Source of the DNA: Saccharopolyspora elongata
GTDB lineage: Bacteria > Actinomycetota > Actinomycetes > Mycobacteriales > Pseudonocardiaceae
DNA length: 64,000 bases
Direction of reading: 5' to 3'
NCBI RefSeq assembly: GCF_004348985.1
Contig: NZ_SMKW01000011.1
Location: 62,001 to 126,000, forward strand
The position numbers and the translations under genes were made by a program. This document shows positions 45,644 through 54,540 of the stretch, in pieces; positions within the stretch are counted from its first letter, which is position 1, and each line of letters opens with the position of its first letter. The notes under the pieces were generated by a model. The model made no database searches, was not told the origin of the DNA, and worked only from the letters and a program-made list of their open reading frames with translations.

Positions 45644-47113
45644 ATGGCGTACGCGATCACCCAGACCTGCTGCAACGACGCGACCTGCGTGAAGGTCTGC
45701 CCGGTCAACTGCATCCACCCGACGCCGGACGAGCCGGACTTCGGCACCACCGAGATGCTCTACATCGACCCCGCCTCCTGCATCGACTGCGGCGCCTGCG
45801 CCGATGCCTGCCCGGTCGAGGCGATCTTCCCGGTGGAGCACCTGACCGCGCCGCTGCAGGCGTACGCCGAGGTCAACGCCGCCTACTACGCGGGCGCGGA
45901 GCCCACGGCGGAGACTGCCGATCCGGCGCCGAACTTCCACCGCTGGGGGCCGCCGGTGTTCGGCCGCGCCATCCCCAGCGACTTCGCGCCGCTGGACGTC
46001 GCGGTCGTGGGCACCGGCCCCGCGGGCATGTACGCGGTGGAGGACCTGCTCCTGCGCACCAATTCCCGGGTCACGCTGATCGACCGGCTGCCCGTCGCGG
46101 GCGGGCTCGTGCGCTACGGCGTCGCGCCCGACCACCCGTCGACGAAGAAGATCGGCGAGACCTTCAGCCGCTTCCACACCCACCCGCGGCTGCGGCTGCG
46201 CCTGGGCGTCGAGGTCGGCAGGGACGTCACCGCTGCCGAGCTCGCCGCCCGGCACGACGCGGTGATCTACGCCGTCGGCGCCTCCTCGGCGCGCCGGCTC
46301 GGCATTCCCGGCGAGGACCTGCCCGGCAGCGTCGCCGCCACCACCCTCGTGGGCTGGTACAACGGGCACCCGGACGTCCCGGCCGACGCGATCGACCTCT
46401 CGGCGGAGCGGGTGGTCGTGGTGGGCAACGGCAATGTCGCGCTCGACGTGGCCAGGATCCTGACCGCGGATCCGGTGGCCTTGGAAGGCACCACCATCTC
46501 CCCCGCCGCGCTGGCGCAGCTCCGGTCGAGCAAGGTCCGCGAGGTCGTGCTCCTCGGCCGCCGCGGCCCCGAATCCGCCGCGTACACGACGCCGGAGCTG
46601 CTCGCGCTCACCCAGCTCGACGACGTCGAACTCGTCGTGGACGGCCACGACGCGCAGATCGGGGCGGCCATCGAGACGGCACCCGCCGGCGGCAAGGCGA
46701 GCCTGCTCCGGGGCCTCGCGCGCGAGGCCGTCGACTGGTCCGCGCCTCCCCGGCACGGGCGCCGCCGCATCGTGCTCCGCTTCCACTCCGCGCCGGTGGA
46801 GATCAGCGGCGACACGCAGGTGCGCGCGCTCCGCGTTACCGGCCGCGCCGACGAGGTGGAGATCACCGCTGGCCAGGTGGTGCGGGCGATCGGTTACCGG
46901 GGCACGGAACTGCCCGGCCTGCCCTTCGACGAGGACACCGGCACCGTCCCGCACGCGGACGGCCGGGTGGACGGACGGCCGGGGACCTACGTCGTGGGCT
47001 GGATCAAGCGCGGCCCCACCGGCGGCATCGGCGCCAACCGGACGTGCGCCCGGGAAACGGTCGACGCACTGCTCGACGACGCCATCGCCGGCCGCCTCCC
47101 GGCATCGCGCTGA
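45644..47113 (+). CDS. Ferredoxin fused to NADP-dependent ferredoxin reductase (FprB-like)
   Basis: 489 residues. Residues 1-70 are a bacterial 7Fe/8Fe ferredoxin: CCNDATCVKVCPVNCIHP and CIDCGACADACPVEAIF. From residue 120 comes an adrenodoxin-reductase-like flavoprotein: FAD motif VVGTGPAGMYAVED, the signature PVAGGLVRYGVAPDHPSTKK, NADP motif VVGNGNVALDVARIL and C-terminal GWIKRGPTGGIGANR. Mycobacterial FprB has the same layout. It probably feeds the diiron oxygenase from NADPH. Confidence 0.93.
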   Translation: MAYAITQTCCNDATCVKVCPVNCIHPTPDEPDFGTTEMLYIDPASCIDCGACADACPVEAIFPVEHLTAPLQAYAEVNAAYYAGAEPTAETADPAPNFHRWGPPVFGRAIPSDFAPLDVAVVGTGPAGMYAVEDLLLRTNSRVTLIDRLPVAGGLVRYGVAPDHPSTKKIGETFSRFHTHPRLRLRLGVEVGRDVTAAELAARHDAVIYAVGASSARRLGIPGEDLPGSVAATTLVGWYNGHPDVPADAIDLSAERVVVVGNGNVALDVARILTADPVALEGTTISPAALAQLRSSKVREVVLLGRRGPESAAYTTPELLALTQLDDVELVVDGHDAQIGAAIETAPAGGKASLLRGLAREAVDWSAPPRHGRRRIVLRFHSAPVEISGDTQVRALRVTGRADEVEITAGQVVRAIGYRGTELPGLPFDEDTGTVPHADGRVDGRPGTYVVGWIKRGPTGGIGANRTCARETVDALLDDAIAGRLPASR

Positions 47114-47121
47114 GGCGGCCT

Positions 47122-47169
47122 CGCCGGACCCGCGGCAGGGGTTTGCCCCACCCCGCCGCGGGTCCGGCG
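47122..47169 (+). terminator. Strong hairpin after the diiron oxygenase operon
   Basis: A perfect 15-base-pair stem (CGCCGGACCCGCGGC / GCCGCGGGTCCGGCG) with a loop that itself can pair GGGG with CCCC. It begins nine bases after the reductase stop. No U-tract. Confidence 0.75.
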
Positions 47170-47225
47170 AACTCCCGGGACTCGTAGAATCCGAGGGCAA
47201 CGGTAGTCGCGAAGGCGAAGCAGCG

Positions 47226-47891
47226 ATGTCCTCGAATCTGGGATCGTCCCAGCAGCAGCACTGGCAGGCGGCCTACCGGGACCATCCCCACATGTACGGG
47301 GACGCGCCCTCGGAACCCGCGCGCTACGCCGCCGAGCTGTTCCGCACCCGCGGCGCGCGTTCCGTGCTCGAACTCGGCGCCGGTCACGGGCGCGACGCCA
47401 GGCACTTCGCCCGCGCCGGTTTCACCGTGCACGCCACCGATTTCAGCCCCGTCGGCCTGCAGCAGCTGGCCCAGGACGCCGAGCGGGACGGGCTCGCCGA
47501 GCGGATCACCACCGCCGTCCACGATGCGCGCGAGCCGCTGCCGCTACCCGACGAGAGCGTGGACGCCGTGTTCGCGCACATGTTGCTGTGCATGGCTTTG
47601 TCCACAGCGGACATTCGCGCGCTCGTCGGCGAGATCGGGCGGGTCCTGCGACCCGGCGGCACGCTCGTCTACACCGTCCGCCACACCGGCGACGCGCACT
47701 GGGGCGCCGGAATCTCGCACGGCGACGACATCTACGAGCACGGCGGTTTCGCGGTGCACTTCTTCGGGCGGGCCCTCGTGGACGACCTCGCCGCCGGCTG
47801 GCGCCTCGACGGGGTCCACGCGTTCGAAGAGGGCGAACTGCCCCGCCGACTGTGGCGCGTCACCCAGACCCGCCCGTCGAGTCCTCAGTAG
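47226..47891 (+). CDS. Class I SAM-dependent methyltransferase
   Basis: 221 residues. The SAM motif I is VLELGAGHGRDARHFARAGF near residue 42, followed by VHATDFSPVGLQQLA (motif II acid) and the FAHMLLCMAL / RPGGTLVYTVRH motifs. It belongs to the small-molecule Methyltransf_11/25 group; substrate unknown. It stands alone with a terminator upstream and a convergent gene 13 bases downstream. Confidence 0.9.
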   Translation: MSSNLGSSQQQHWQAAYRDHPHMYGDAPSEPARYAAELFRTRGARSVLELGAGHGRDARHFARAGFTVHATDFSPVGLQQLAQDAERDGLAERITTAVHDAREPLPLPDESVDAVFAHMLLCMALSTADIRALVGEIGRVLRPGGTLVYTVRHTGDAHWGAGISHGDDIYEHGGFAVHFFGRALVDDLAAGWRLDGVHAFEEGELPRRLWRVTQTRPSSPQ

Positions 47892-47904
47892 ACGGATCAG
47901 GCGC

Positions 47905-48651
47905 TTACGAGCGGCGGCGAGGTTTCCCTCGCTTGGGAGCGCCGGAACGCGGCTGCCGGTTGCCACCGGCCGGCTTGCGGGCGGCGGCCTTCTTGCCGTC
48001 GCCTTCGGGACGCTTGCGCTTCGCCTGCGCCGGGGCCGGTGGGCGTCCGCGCGTGCTGTTGACGGTCCGCCCGCGGACGATCCCGATGAACTGCTCCATC
48101 AGGTCGGTGGTCTCGTCCTCCAGCCACGACAGCGCGACCCGCGACTGCGGCACGTCGACGATCGGCCGGTAGGTGAGGTCCCGGCGGTGGTGCAGCCGGG
48201 CGAGCGACTGCGGGACGACGAGCAGGCCCACGCCGGCGGCCACCAGCTGGATGGCGTCCGCGGTCGTGGCCGGGCGCTCGATCGCCGGGCGGCCGGGCGG
48301 CCGCTCCCAGTCGAGGGTGTCGTCGAGCGGGTGCAGCACGAGCTCGTCGGCGAGGTCGTCGACGGACACCTCTTCGGCCGTGGTCACGACGTGGTCCTTC
48401 GGGACCACGACCACCGTCGTCTCGGTGTAGAGCGGGATCGCGTGCAGGCCCTCCCGGTCCGTCGGCAACCGGAGGAGGACCGCGTCGGCGTCACCGGCCC
48501 GCACCAGGCCGGCGGCTTCGGCGGCGGTCACCTGCACGAGGTGCAGCGGGACCTCGGGCGACCGCTCGTGCCAGGTCCGCGCCCACTTGCCGGGCGTCAC
48601 CCCCGGCACGTATGCGAGCGTGAACGAGGGTTGTCCGTCCGAGCCTGTCAC
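47905..48651 (-). CDS. LysR-type substrate-binding domain without DNA-binding domain
   Basis: 248 residues from GTG 48651. It begins directly with the effector domain (FTLAYVPGVTPGKWARTWHE; VRAGDADAVLLRLPTDREGL; GLLVVPQSLARLH) and has no N-terminal helix-turn-helix. The last 50 residues are a basic Lys/Arg/Pro tail (KRKRPEGDGKKAAARKPAGG), which could bind nucleic acid or protein. Upstream sequence holds no missing helix-turn-helix, so the short form seems genuine. Divergent from the DUF5997 gene with 60 bases between starts. Confidence 0.85.
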   Translation of the reverse strand: MTGSDGQPSFTLAYVPGVTPGKWARTWHERSPEVPLHLVQVTAAEAAGLVRAGDADAVLLRLPTDREGLHAIPLYTETTVVVVPKDHVVTTAEEVSVDDLADELVLHPLDDTLDWERPPGRPAIERPATTADAIQLVAAGVGLLVVPQSLARLHHRRDLTYRPIVDVPQSRVALSWLEDETTDLMEQFIGIVRGRTVNSTRGRPPAPAQAKRKRPEGDGKKAAARKPAGGNRQPRSGAPKRGKPRRRS

Positions 48652-48711
48652 GTGGCCAGGCTACCGGGCGTCGTCGCAGGTAGTGCGCACCCGGTCGATA
48701 CCCTTGAGGGC

Positions 48712-49104
48712 ATGACGTCGCAGAAGACTCCCCAGACGATGAAGCCCGCGACCGCGGCGAAGAAGCTGAACGTGTACCTCGAGGCCACCCCCGCGGAGTT
48801 CCAGGAGGGTGTCGTCTCGCGCGACGAGTTGAACGCCCTGCAGACCAGCCCGCCGGAGTGGCTGCGCGAGCTGCGGCGCGACGGCCCCCACCCGCGGCAG
48901 GTCGTCGCGGCGAAGCTGGGCGTCTCCATCGGCGGCCTCGCGCGCGGCGGGGTCACCGAGGCGCTCACCACGGAGCAGATCGAGACGTTGAAGGCGGACA
49001 ACCCCGAGTGGCTCCAGCAGGAGCGCGCCACCCAGGCGGATGTCCGCAAGGAGACGGCGCGCATCAAGGAGAAGGCGGCCGAACGCCGCCAACGGCGTCC
49101 CTGA
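48712..49104 (+). CDS. DUF5997-family protein
   Basis: 130 residues from ATG 48712. NVYLEATPAEFQEGVVSRDE, LQTSPPEWLRELRRDGPHPR and KLGVSIGGLARGGVTEALTT match the small actinobacterial DUF5997 family, whose function is unknown. The sequence hints at a helical domain followed by a long charged C-terminal helix (RKETARIKEKAAERRQRR). The divergent pairing with the HTH-less LysR-type gene recurs in related genomes as I remember it. Confidence 0.85.
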   Translation: MTSQKTPQTMKPATAAKKLNVYLEATPAEFQEGVVSRDELNALQTSPPEWLRELRRDGPHPRQVVAAKLGVSIGGLARGGVTEALTTEQIETLKADNPEWLQQERATQADVRKETARIKEKAAERRQRRP

Positions 49105-49115
49105 CGCCGACCACC

Positions 49116-49143
49116 GGCGCCGCCGGCGGGGTCGGGCGGCGCC
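49116..49143. terminator. Bidirectional hairpin between convergent genes
   Basis: GGCGCCGCC and GGCGGCGCC pair perfectly over nine bases with a ten-base loop in the 48-base gap between the DUF5997 and mini-DinB genes. Confidence 0.5.
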
Positions 49144-49152
49144 TCCGCGGTC

Positions 49153-49674
49153 TCACCAGCCGCGGGCACCGTCCCACTGCTCGCGCAGGAGGTCCGCGTG
49201 GCCCGCGTGGCGGGCGGTGTCCAGGGCGACGTGGCAGAGCGCCCAGCGGAGCGTGTAGTCGTCGGCCGTCTGGGCGCCGGTGCTGTCCAGTTCCAGATCG
49301 TCGATGATGCGGTCGCTGTCCCGGCACGCTTCGCGGTAGCGGGCCAGCAGATCGGGCAGGGACTCGTCGGCGGACGTGATCCAGTCGCCGTCGGGGTTCT
49401 GCGGGTCGAACGGCATCGGCACGTCCCGGCCGCCGAGGACGACCTGGAACCAGTGCTGTTCCACGGTGGTCAGGTGCTTGACGATGCCCGCCAGCGAGGT
49501 GTTCGAACGCGTCGGGTTGTACCGGGCGCCGTCTTCGGAGAGCCCGGCCACCTTGCCCAGGATGGTGTTGCGGCCGAACTCCAGCCAGGCCTGGAGCATT
49601 TCCTTCTCCCCGAGCCCGTGCTTCGGGATCCGACGCTGCGGAGCGTCTGCGCAAACCGGAACGTGCTGCGCCAT
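49153..49674 (-). CDS. DinB/DUF664-family protein
   Basis: 173 residues from ATG 49674; the frame stays open to 49830 but that part is low-complexity Arg/Asp sequence overlapping the AsnC promoter. Metal-type residues of the DinB fold are visible: SLAGIVKHLTTVEQHWFQVV (two His) and WALCHVALDTARHAGHADLL (His). Members are small thiol-transferase-like or DNA-damage-associated proteins in actinobacteria; activity is not known. Confidence 0.85.
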   Translation of the reverse strand: MAQHVPVCADAPQRRIPKHGLGEKEMLQAWLEFGRNTILGKVAGLSEDGARYNPTRSNTSLAGIVKHLTTVEQHWFQVVLGGRDVPMPFDPQNPDGDWITSADESLPDLLARYREACRDSDRIIDDLELDSTGAQTADDYTLRWALCHVALDTARHAGHADLLREQWDGARGW

Positions 49675-49875
49675 GTGCGTCTCATCTCTGCTTGCCTGCA
49701 ACGGGAAAACCGAGCGCGGGTCGGCGGCGGACGAACGGCGCGGATCACGATCGCCTCCCAGAGTTCGTCGCACCAGACCGCACTCGACCGACATTTTCGA
49801 ATGTCGGTGACGCTCACAGCTTATGATCACAAGCTAGAGTCTGTCCATGGCATTGGAATCAAAGGAAGCCAAGGG

Positions 49876-50346
49876 GTGAAGGTGGCGGAAGAACCGGACG
49901 CGGTCGACCACGCGCTGCTGGCCGAACTCCAGGAGGACGGCCGGATGACGCACGCCGAGCTGGGGCGCCGGGTGGGGCTGAGCGCACCCGCGGTGGCCGA
50001 GCGGCTGCGCCGGCTGGAGCGGCTCGGCGTGATCACCGGCTATGCCGTCCGGCTGAACCCCGCGAAGCTGGGCTTCCACGTCGTCGCGTTCATCCGGCTG
50101 GCCGCGTTCGGCACCGAGCCCGCCGAGGGCTCGATCGACCGGCTGACGGAGATCCCGGAAGTCCTGGAGTCGCATCACGTCGTCGGCGACGACTGCTGGA
50201 TCTTCAAGGTGGCGGTGCCGGATGTCGGCCGCCTGGAGGAGATCCTCGGGTCGATGACCGCGCTGGGCCGGACGACCACCTCGATCGTGCTGTCCTCCCC
50301 GGTGACCGGGAACAAGCTCCCGATCTCCGGCGAACCCGCCGGCTGA
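49876..50346 (+). CDS. Lrp/AsnC-family regulator
   Basis: 156 residues from GTG 49876 (GTG 49882 also possible) behind a purine-rich GGAAGCCAAGG. Residues 10-65 are the helix-turn-helix (VDHALLAELQEDGRMTHAEL; LSAPAVAERLRRLERLGVIT); residues 70-150 are the RAM effector fold (GFHVVAFIRLAAFG; ESHHVVGDDCWIFKVAV). It is divergent from the DinB-type gene and may control it. Confidence 0.92.
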   Translation: MKVAEEPDAVDHALLAELQEDGRMTHAELGRRVGLSAPAVAERLRRLERLGVITGYAVRLNPAKLGFHVVAFIRLAAFGTEPAEGSIDRLTEIPEVLESHHVVGDDCWIFKVAVPDVGRLEEILGSMTALGRTTTSIVLSSPVTGNKLPISGEPAG

Positions 50347-50363
50347 CCGGGCAGGACACCGGC

Positions 50364-50391
50364 TCGGCCGGCCCGGAGCCGGGCCGGCCGA
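50364..50391. terminator. GC-rich hairpin between convergent genes
   Basis: TCGGCCGGCCCGG and CCGGGCCGGCCGA are perfect inverted repeats separated by two bases, in the 50-base gap between the Lrp/AsnC-type gene and the deaminase gene. Confidence 0.6.
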
Positions 50392-50396
50392 CGCGA

Positions 50397-50894
50397 TCAC
50401 GCGGTCGGGGCTCCGGCGACGCGGCGCTCCCCGCCGTTGCGCGCCTGCCATTCCCGGTAGACGTCGACGGCGGCGTCGCGGGGGTGGTAGGTCATCGGCA
50501 GGCGGCGCTCGTCCCAGTCCCTGGCGAACTCGCCGTAGAAGGTGGTGAGCTCGAAGTACTTCCGGTCGTCCACGTAGTGCGGCTCGTAGTCGTCGCGGGT
50601 GGTGAGGAAGACCACCTCGTCGGGGCTGCAGTAGTACAGCGAGCCCAGGCACATCGGGCACGGGTGCGCCAGGACGTAGATGGTGGCGCCGGTGAGGTGC
50701 TCGGTACCGAGCTTCGTGCAGGCCTCGCGGATGGCGAGGATCTCGGCGTGGGCGGTGGGGTCGCCGGTCTGGGCCACCTTGTTGGGGCTTTCCGCGACGA
50801 TCTGGCCGTCCTTGACGATCACCGTCGCGAACGGGCGGCCGCCCTCGGCGACGTTCTGCCGCGCGAGGTCGATGGTGCGCTGTGCGAAGTCCAC
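50397..50894 (-). CDS. Nucleoside/nucleobase deaminase (CDA superfamily)
   Basis: 165 residues. The zinc deaminase motifs are intact: HAEILAIREA near residue 53 and HPCPMCLGSLYYCSPDEVVF near 83-102. The set of GDPTAHAEI and PCPMC is that of guanine/tRNA-adenosine/isoguanine-type deaminases; C-terminal features (TRDDYEPHYVDDRKYFELTT) point to a purine or pyrimidine base deaminase rather than TadA. The 290 bases between it and cynS contain no convincing gene. Confidence 0.88.
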   Translation of the reverse strand: MDFAQRTIDLARQNVAEGGRPFATVIVKDGQIVAESPNKVAQTGDPTAHAEILAIREACTKLGTEHLTGATIYVLAHPCPMCLGSLYYCSPDEVVFLTTRDDYEPHYVDDRKYFELTTFYGEFARDWDERRLPMTYHPRDAAVDVYREWQARNGGERRVAGAPTA

Positions 50895-51184
50895 AGGATT
50901 CCTTCCTCCGGTTGCGCTGAGCGTTTTTCATCCTGGTCGGCCTGCAGTCGCGGGCCGCAAAGCTGCACGTCGACGGGATATCGCATGCGCCACAGGCGCA
51001 TAACCCACCCACGACACCTGCACCGCCGCGGGTTCTCAGGGGCTTCCTGGCGAGGACGGCCCCTCCGCCGCGTATTGGACATACATCAGGAGGGGCACCC
51101 ACAGACCAGGAAGCCTCTGAGGTTCCGCCACCCGCACCGCCACCCAAAACGAGGCTGGAAAAACCTCACTGGTTCGGGTCCGCC

Positions 51185-51655
51185 TCAGAAGGGCTTGGTC
51201 GGCAGGTACTTGCCGTCGAGGGTGATCACGGCGCGCTCGCCGCCCTCGGGGTCGGCGACCTTCTTGACGTCCAGCCGGAAGTTGATGGCGCTGATGATGC
51301 CGTCGCCGAACTGCTCGTGGACCAGGGCCTTCAGGGTGGTGCCGTAGACCTGGAGCATCTCGTAGAAGCGGTAGATGGTCGGGTCGGTCGGGACACCGCC
51401 GTCGATGGAGCCGCGGGTCGGGATGGTCTGCAGCAGCATCGCGGCGTCGTCGTCGAGGCCCAGCAGTTCGGTGACGGCCTTGGCCGCCGCCTCCGGCAGG
51501 GCGTGCTGGCCGAGGACGGCGGCGGTGACGAAGGCCGTCGACAGGCCGGCGGCCTCGGCGATCTGCTGCCAGGTCAGGTCTTTGCGGGTCTTGGCCTCCA
51601 CGGCGGCCGCGGCCACGGACTGGCGGGCGGTGGGGTCGAACTGGGCGTGCGGCAT
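51185..51655 (-). CDS. cynS: Cyanate hydratase
   Basis: 156 residues from ATG 51655. Cyanase fold: an N-terminal pseudo-helix-turn-helix ([40 protein letters not shown]) and the C-terminal catalytic part with Arg and Glu in [11 protein letters not shown] and Ser in [15 protein letters not shown]. It converts cyanate and bicarbonate to ammonia and carbon dioxide in the cytosol. It is downstream of a carbonic anhydrase gene that would recycle bicarbonate. Confidence 0.96.
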   Translation of the reverse strand: MPHAQFDPTARQSVAAAAVEAKTRKDLTWQQIAEAAGLSTAFVTAAVLGQHALPEAAAKAVTELLGLDDDAAMLLQTIPTRGSIDGGVPTDPTIYRFYEMLQVYGTTLKALVHEQFGDGIISAINFRLDVKKVADPEGGERAVITLDGKYLPTKPF

Positions 51656-51734
51656 GGGGCGTGCTTCCTTTCGGGTGGCCGCCGCGCGCTGCGGCGGGGT
51701 TTCCGCCCGCGGTACCGGGGCGGTTGCGTCCTGC

Positions 51735-51780
51735 CTCGTGAGCGTTTTGGAGTGCCATGGCGCTCCAAAACGCGCACGAG
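51735..51780. repeat. Palindromic intergenic repeat, copy C
   Basis: CTCGTGAGCGTTTTGGAG at 51735-51752 and CTCCAAAACGCGCACGAG at 51763-51780 pair over 18 bases with one mismatch, loop TGCCATGGCG. It sits in the 131-base gap between carbonic anhydrase and cynS, where it could trim or attenuate the shared transcript. Confidence 0.9.
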
Positions 51781-51786
51781 CCGGGG

Positions 51787-52383
51787 TCAGGCGACCTGGG
51801 GGCGGAGGTCGCCGGCGTCGAGCTCGTCGACGGTGCCGGTCGGGATGTCGAAGATCCAGCCGTGCATTCGCACGGTGCCCTTCGCGAGGGCCCGCGCCAC
51901 CGACGGATGGGTGGCGAGGTTCGCCAGTTGCGCGGCGACGTTGTCGCGGACCAGCGCGCCCACGGCATCGCGATCGCCGGGTGCGGTGCGGCCGGGAGCG
52001 GAGTCCGCGTGGCGCAACCAGTCGGCGATGGCGGGCATGCCGGTCAGGTCGTGGCCCTCGGCGATGGCGGTCATCGCGCCGCAGGCGGAGTGACCGCACA
52101 CGACGATGTCCGACACGCCCAGGACCGCGACGGCGTACTCGATGCTCGCGGTGACGCCGTCCGCGCCCGGGGCGTAGGCGGGCACCAGGTTGCCCGCGGT
52201 CCTGATGACGAACAGCTCGCCCGGCTCCTGCTGGGTGATCAGCTCGGGCACGACTCGCGCGTCCGAGCAGCCGACGAACAGCGTGCTCGGCCGGTGGACG
52301 GCGCCGAGGCCGGCGAACAGGTTCGCCTTGGCCGGGAAGACCTCTTCCTGGAAGCGGCGGATTCCCTCGGCGAGGTGGTGCAT
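51787..52383 (-). CDS. cynT: Beta-class carbonic anhydrase of the cyanate module
   Basis: 198 residues from ATG 52383 ([14 protein letters not shown]). Zinc ligands are seen in [13 protein letters not shown] (Cys, and the Asp-Arg pair) and [13 protein letters not shown] (His and Cys). The family interconverts carbon dioxide and bicarbonate; next to cynS it keeps bicarbonate available for cyanate breakdown. Divergent from the LysR-type gene. Confidence 0.94.
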   Translation of the reverse strand: MHHLAEGIRRFQEEVFPAKANLFAGLGAVHRPSTLFVGCSDARVVPELITQQEPGELFVIRTAGNLVPAYAPGADGVTASIEYAVAVLGVSDIVVCGHSACGAMTAIAEGHDLTGMPAIADWLRHADSAPGRTAPGDRDAVGALVRDNVAAQLANLATHPSVARALAKGTVRMHGWIFDIPTGTVDELDAGDLRPQVA

Positions 52384-52500
52384 GCCCACTCTCCTTCCGG
52401 ACTTCTGCGGGGACCGACCACTCAACCGTGCACCAGCTGGGGCGATAGTGTCCAAGTCGCACTTCGCATGATCACGATTGGTCTCATCTATAGTCGCGCC
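52384..52500. promoter_or_regulatory. Divergent cynT/cynR control region
   Basis: This 117-base gap separates the two divergent genes and is AT-richer near 52465-52495 (ATGATCACGATTGG...CTATAG). A LysR-type activator would be expected to bind here, but I cannot define a convincing T-N11-A palindrome by eye. Confidence 0.4.
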
Positions 52501-53388
52501 ATGCCCCTCGAGCTGCGCCATCTGCGCTACCTGCTCGCGGTCGCCGAGCACGCGAACTTCACCCGCGCCGCCGAGGACCTGCACATCTCCCAGCCGACGC
52601 TGTCGCAGCAGATCAAGCAGCTGGAGAAGTCGCTGGGCGTGCGACTGCTGGACCGCACCGGCCGCACCGTGCGCCTGACCGACGCGGGCGCGACCTACGC
52701 CGACCACGCCCGGCGGGCGCTGCGCGACCTGGCCGCAGGTCGGCGCGCGGTGCTGGACGTCCAGGACCTCACCCGCGGCCACCTGCGCCTGGCGATGACG
52801 CCGACCTTCACGGCCTACCTGATCGGGCCGCTCGCCGGCGAGTTCCACGACCGGCACCCGGGAATCCGCCTGGACGTCCGGGAGATGACCCAGGACCGGA
52901 TCGAATCCGCCCTGCTCGCCGACGAACTCGACCTCGGCATCGCCTTCGAAGGCGCGCATCTGCCGGGCATCGAGAGCACCGCGCTGTTCGCCGAATCCCT
53001 CAGCCTCGTCGTGGGTCCCGGCCATCCGCACGCCGGGCGGGCCCTGCCCCTGCCGGTCGCCGAAGCGGCGCAGCAGCAGCTGGCCCTGCTCAGCCAGGAC
53101 TTCGCCACCAGGGGCCACATCGACGCCTACTTCGCGCGGCACCGGGCGCAGATGCCGATCGCGGTCGAGACCAACACGATCACCGCGCTGACCGAGATCA
53201 TCCAGCGCACCGCGCTGGCCACCGTGCTGCCGGACGCCATCACGCGGGAACACCCCCGCCTGCACCCGATCCCGCTCGATCCCGGGCTCCCGAGCCGCAC
53301 CGTCAGCATCCTGCGCCGCGAGAACGCCTACCTCAGCGCGGCGTCCCGGGCACTGATCCGGCTGACGCACCGCTGGGCGCAGACGTAG
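52501..53388 (+). CDS. cynR: LysR-family regulator of the cyanate operon
   Basis: 295 residues from ATG 52501. Residues 1-60 are a textbook LysR helix-turn-helix (LRHLRYLLAVAEHANFTRAA; ISQPTLSQQIKQLEKSLGVR); residues 92-290 the effector domain (RGHLRLAMTPTFTAYLIGPL; DLGIAFEGAHLPGIES). The closest match by pattern and context is CynR, which activates cyn genes when cyanate is present. Confidence 0.92.
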   Translation: MPLELRHLRYLLAVAEHANFTRAAEDLHISQPTLSQQIKQLEKSLGVRLLDRTGRTVRLTDAGATYADHARRALRDLAAGRRAVLDVQDLTRGHLRLAMTPTFTAYLIGPLAGEFHDRHPGIRLDVREMTQDRIESALLADELDLGIAFEGAHLPGIESTALFAESLSLVVGPGHPHAGRALPLPVAEAAQQQLALLSQDFATRGHIDAYFARHRAQMPIAVETNTITALTEIIQRTALATVLPDAITREHPRLHPIPLDPGLPSRTVSILRRENAYLSAASRALIRLTHRWAQT

Positions 53389-53457
53389 CCACCGGTGCCC
53401 GCCAAGAAATCGTCTACTTAGGACTTGCGGCGCGACACAGGCGGTTCTCCCCTGGAT

Positions 53458-54033
53458 TCAGGGACTTCCGGCCGCCTGGATCACACCCTCGACCGCCCGA
53501 TCGATCCGGTCCGCGATCTCGTTCGGCTCGGGACGTCCGGCGTCCAGCCAGGCCATGATGGCCTCCAGGCACACGGCGGTGGCCAGCTGCGCGGCCCAGT
53601 CCGCCCACGGCCCGGCGGCGATCGCGCCGGCCAGCCGCGCGCGCACCTCTTCGGTCATGGCCGCGCGGAGCTCGTCGACCTCCGCGCAGAACTCGGGCTC
53701 CCTGGCGGCGTGCCGGAACAGCAGCCGGAATCCGGCGGGCTCGGCATCGGCCCACCGGAGCAGCGCGTGCGCGCTCTCGCGGCCGACCTCCACGTCGGTC
53801 GCCGCGGCCAGCCGGGCGATCGCCCGCTCCAGCACGGCGCGGTACAGGTCGGTCTTGGACTCGAAGTGCCGGTACAGGATCACCCGGCTGATCCCGGCCT
53901 CGGCGGCGACTTCGTCCAGCCCGGTGCCCGCGAACCCGGTGCGGGCGAAGGCATTCGTGGCCGCGGCGAGGATCTGCTCGCGGCGCTCCGCCCGGGGCAG
54001 CCGCCGCACCGGCTCCTGCTGGATCTTCGACAT
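53458..54033 (-). CDS. TetR-family regulator
   Basis: 191 residues. The N-terminal helix-turn-helix is complete ([40 protein letters not shown]). The ligand domain is Ala/Arg/Glu-rich. It is divergent from the P450 fragment and probably binds the nested palindromes at 54056-54093. Confidence 0.92.
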   Translation of the reverse strand: MSKIQQEPVRRLPRAERREQILAAATNAFARTGFAGTGLDEVAAEAGISRVILYRHFESKTDLYRAVLERAIARLAAATDVEVGRESAHALLRWADAEPAGFRLLFRHAAREPEFCAEVDELRAAMTEEVRARLAGAIAAGPWADWAAQLATAVCLEAIMAWLDAGRPEPNEIADRIDRAVEGVIQAAGSP

Positions 54034-54055
54034 CGGGCTTGAGAGTACACCCGAG

Positions 54056-54093
54056 GATGTTTATGGTCAGATGTTCACATCAAAGTAAACATC
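54056..54093. promoter_or_regulatory. Nested inverted repeats, likely TetR operator
   Basis: GATGTTTA (54056-54063) and TAAACATC (54086-54093) are exact 8-base arms; between them GATGT-TC-ACATC (54070-54081) forms a second palindrome. The block fills the short gap between the TetR-type and P450-type starts. Confidence 0.65.
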
Positions 54094-54104
54094 GCGGAGG
54101 CGAC

Positions 54105-54518
54105 ATGCCCGCCGAGGACCTGCCCGACCTGCCCACGTCACCACCGCCCCTGCGGACCGCCGAACGCGGCGGGCCCGGCCTGCCGCGCTACGCCCGGGAA
54201 GACGTCGAGATCGGCGGCGTCACGATCCGCGCCGGCGAGGCGGTGCTGCTCGACACGACGCTCGCCAACTTCGACGGCTCGGCCTTCGAAGAGCCGGACC
54301 GCTTCGACGTCACCCGTGCGCCCAACCCGCACCTGGCGTTCGCCCACGGCCCGTGGCACTGCCTCGGCGCGCCGCTGGCCCGGATCGAGCTGCGGACGGT
54401 GTTCGCATCGCTGCTCCCCCGGTTCCCGTCCCTGCGGCTGGCCGTGCCCGTCGAGGAGTTGCGGCTCAGCGCCGACTCGTTCACCAGCAAGCTGGTGGAG
54501 TTGCCGGTGACCTGGTGA
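54105..54518 (+). pseudogene. Truncated cytochrome P450 (heme-binding third only)
   Basis: 137 residues from ATG 54105 with GCGGAGG seven bases upstream. After about 25 odd residues it enters the P450 fold at [20 protein letters not shown] and keeps the complete heme loop [19 protein letters not shown] and the C-terminal sheet. The oxygen-binding I helix and the ExxR helix, some 260 residues in a normal P450, are absent, so it cannot be a working monooxygenase. The good ribosome site shows it may still be translated. Confidence 0.8.
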
Positions 54519-54540
54519 CGGGACCACCAGGTCACTGCGT

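Noticed and set aside
50895..51184. Short frames between the deaminase and cynS genes
   Set aside because: All are Arg-rich with no start signal or family resemblance.
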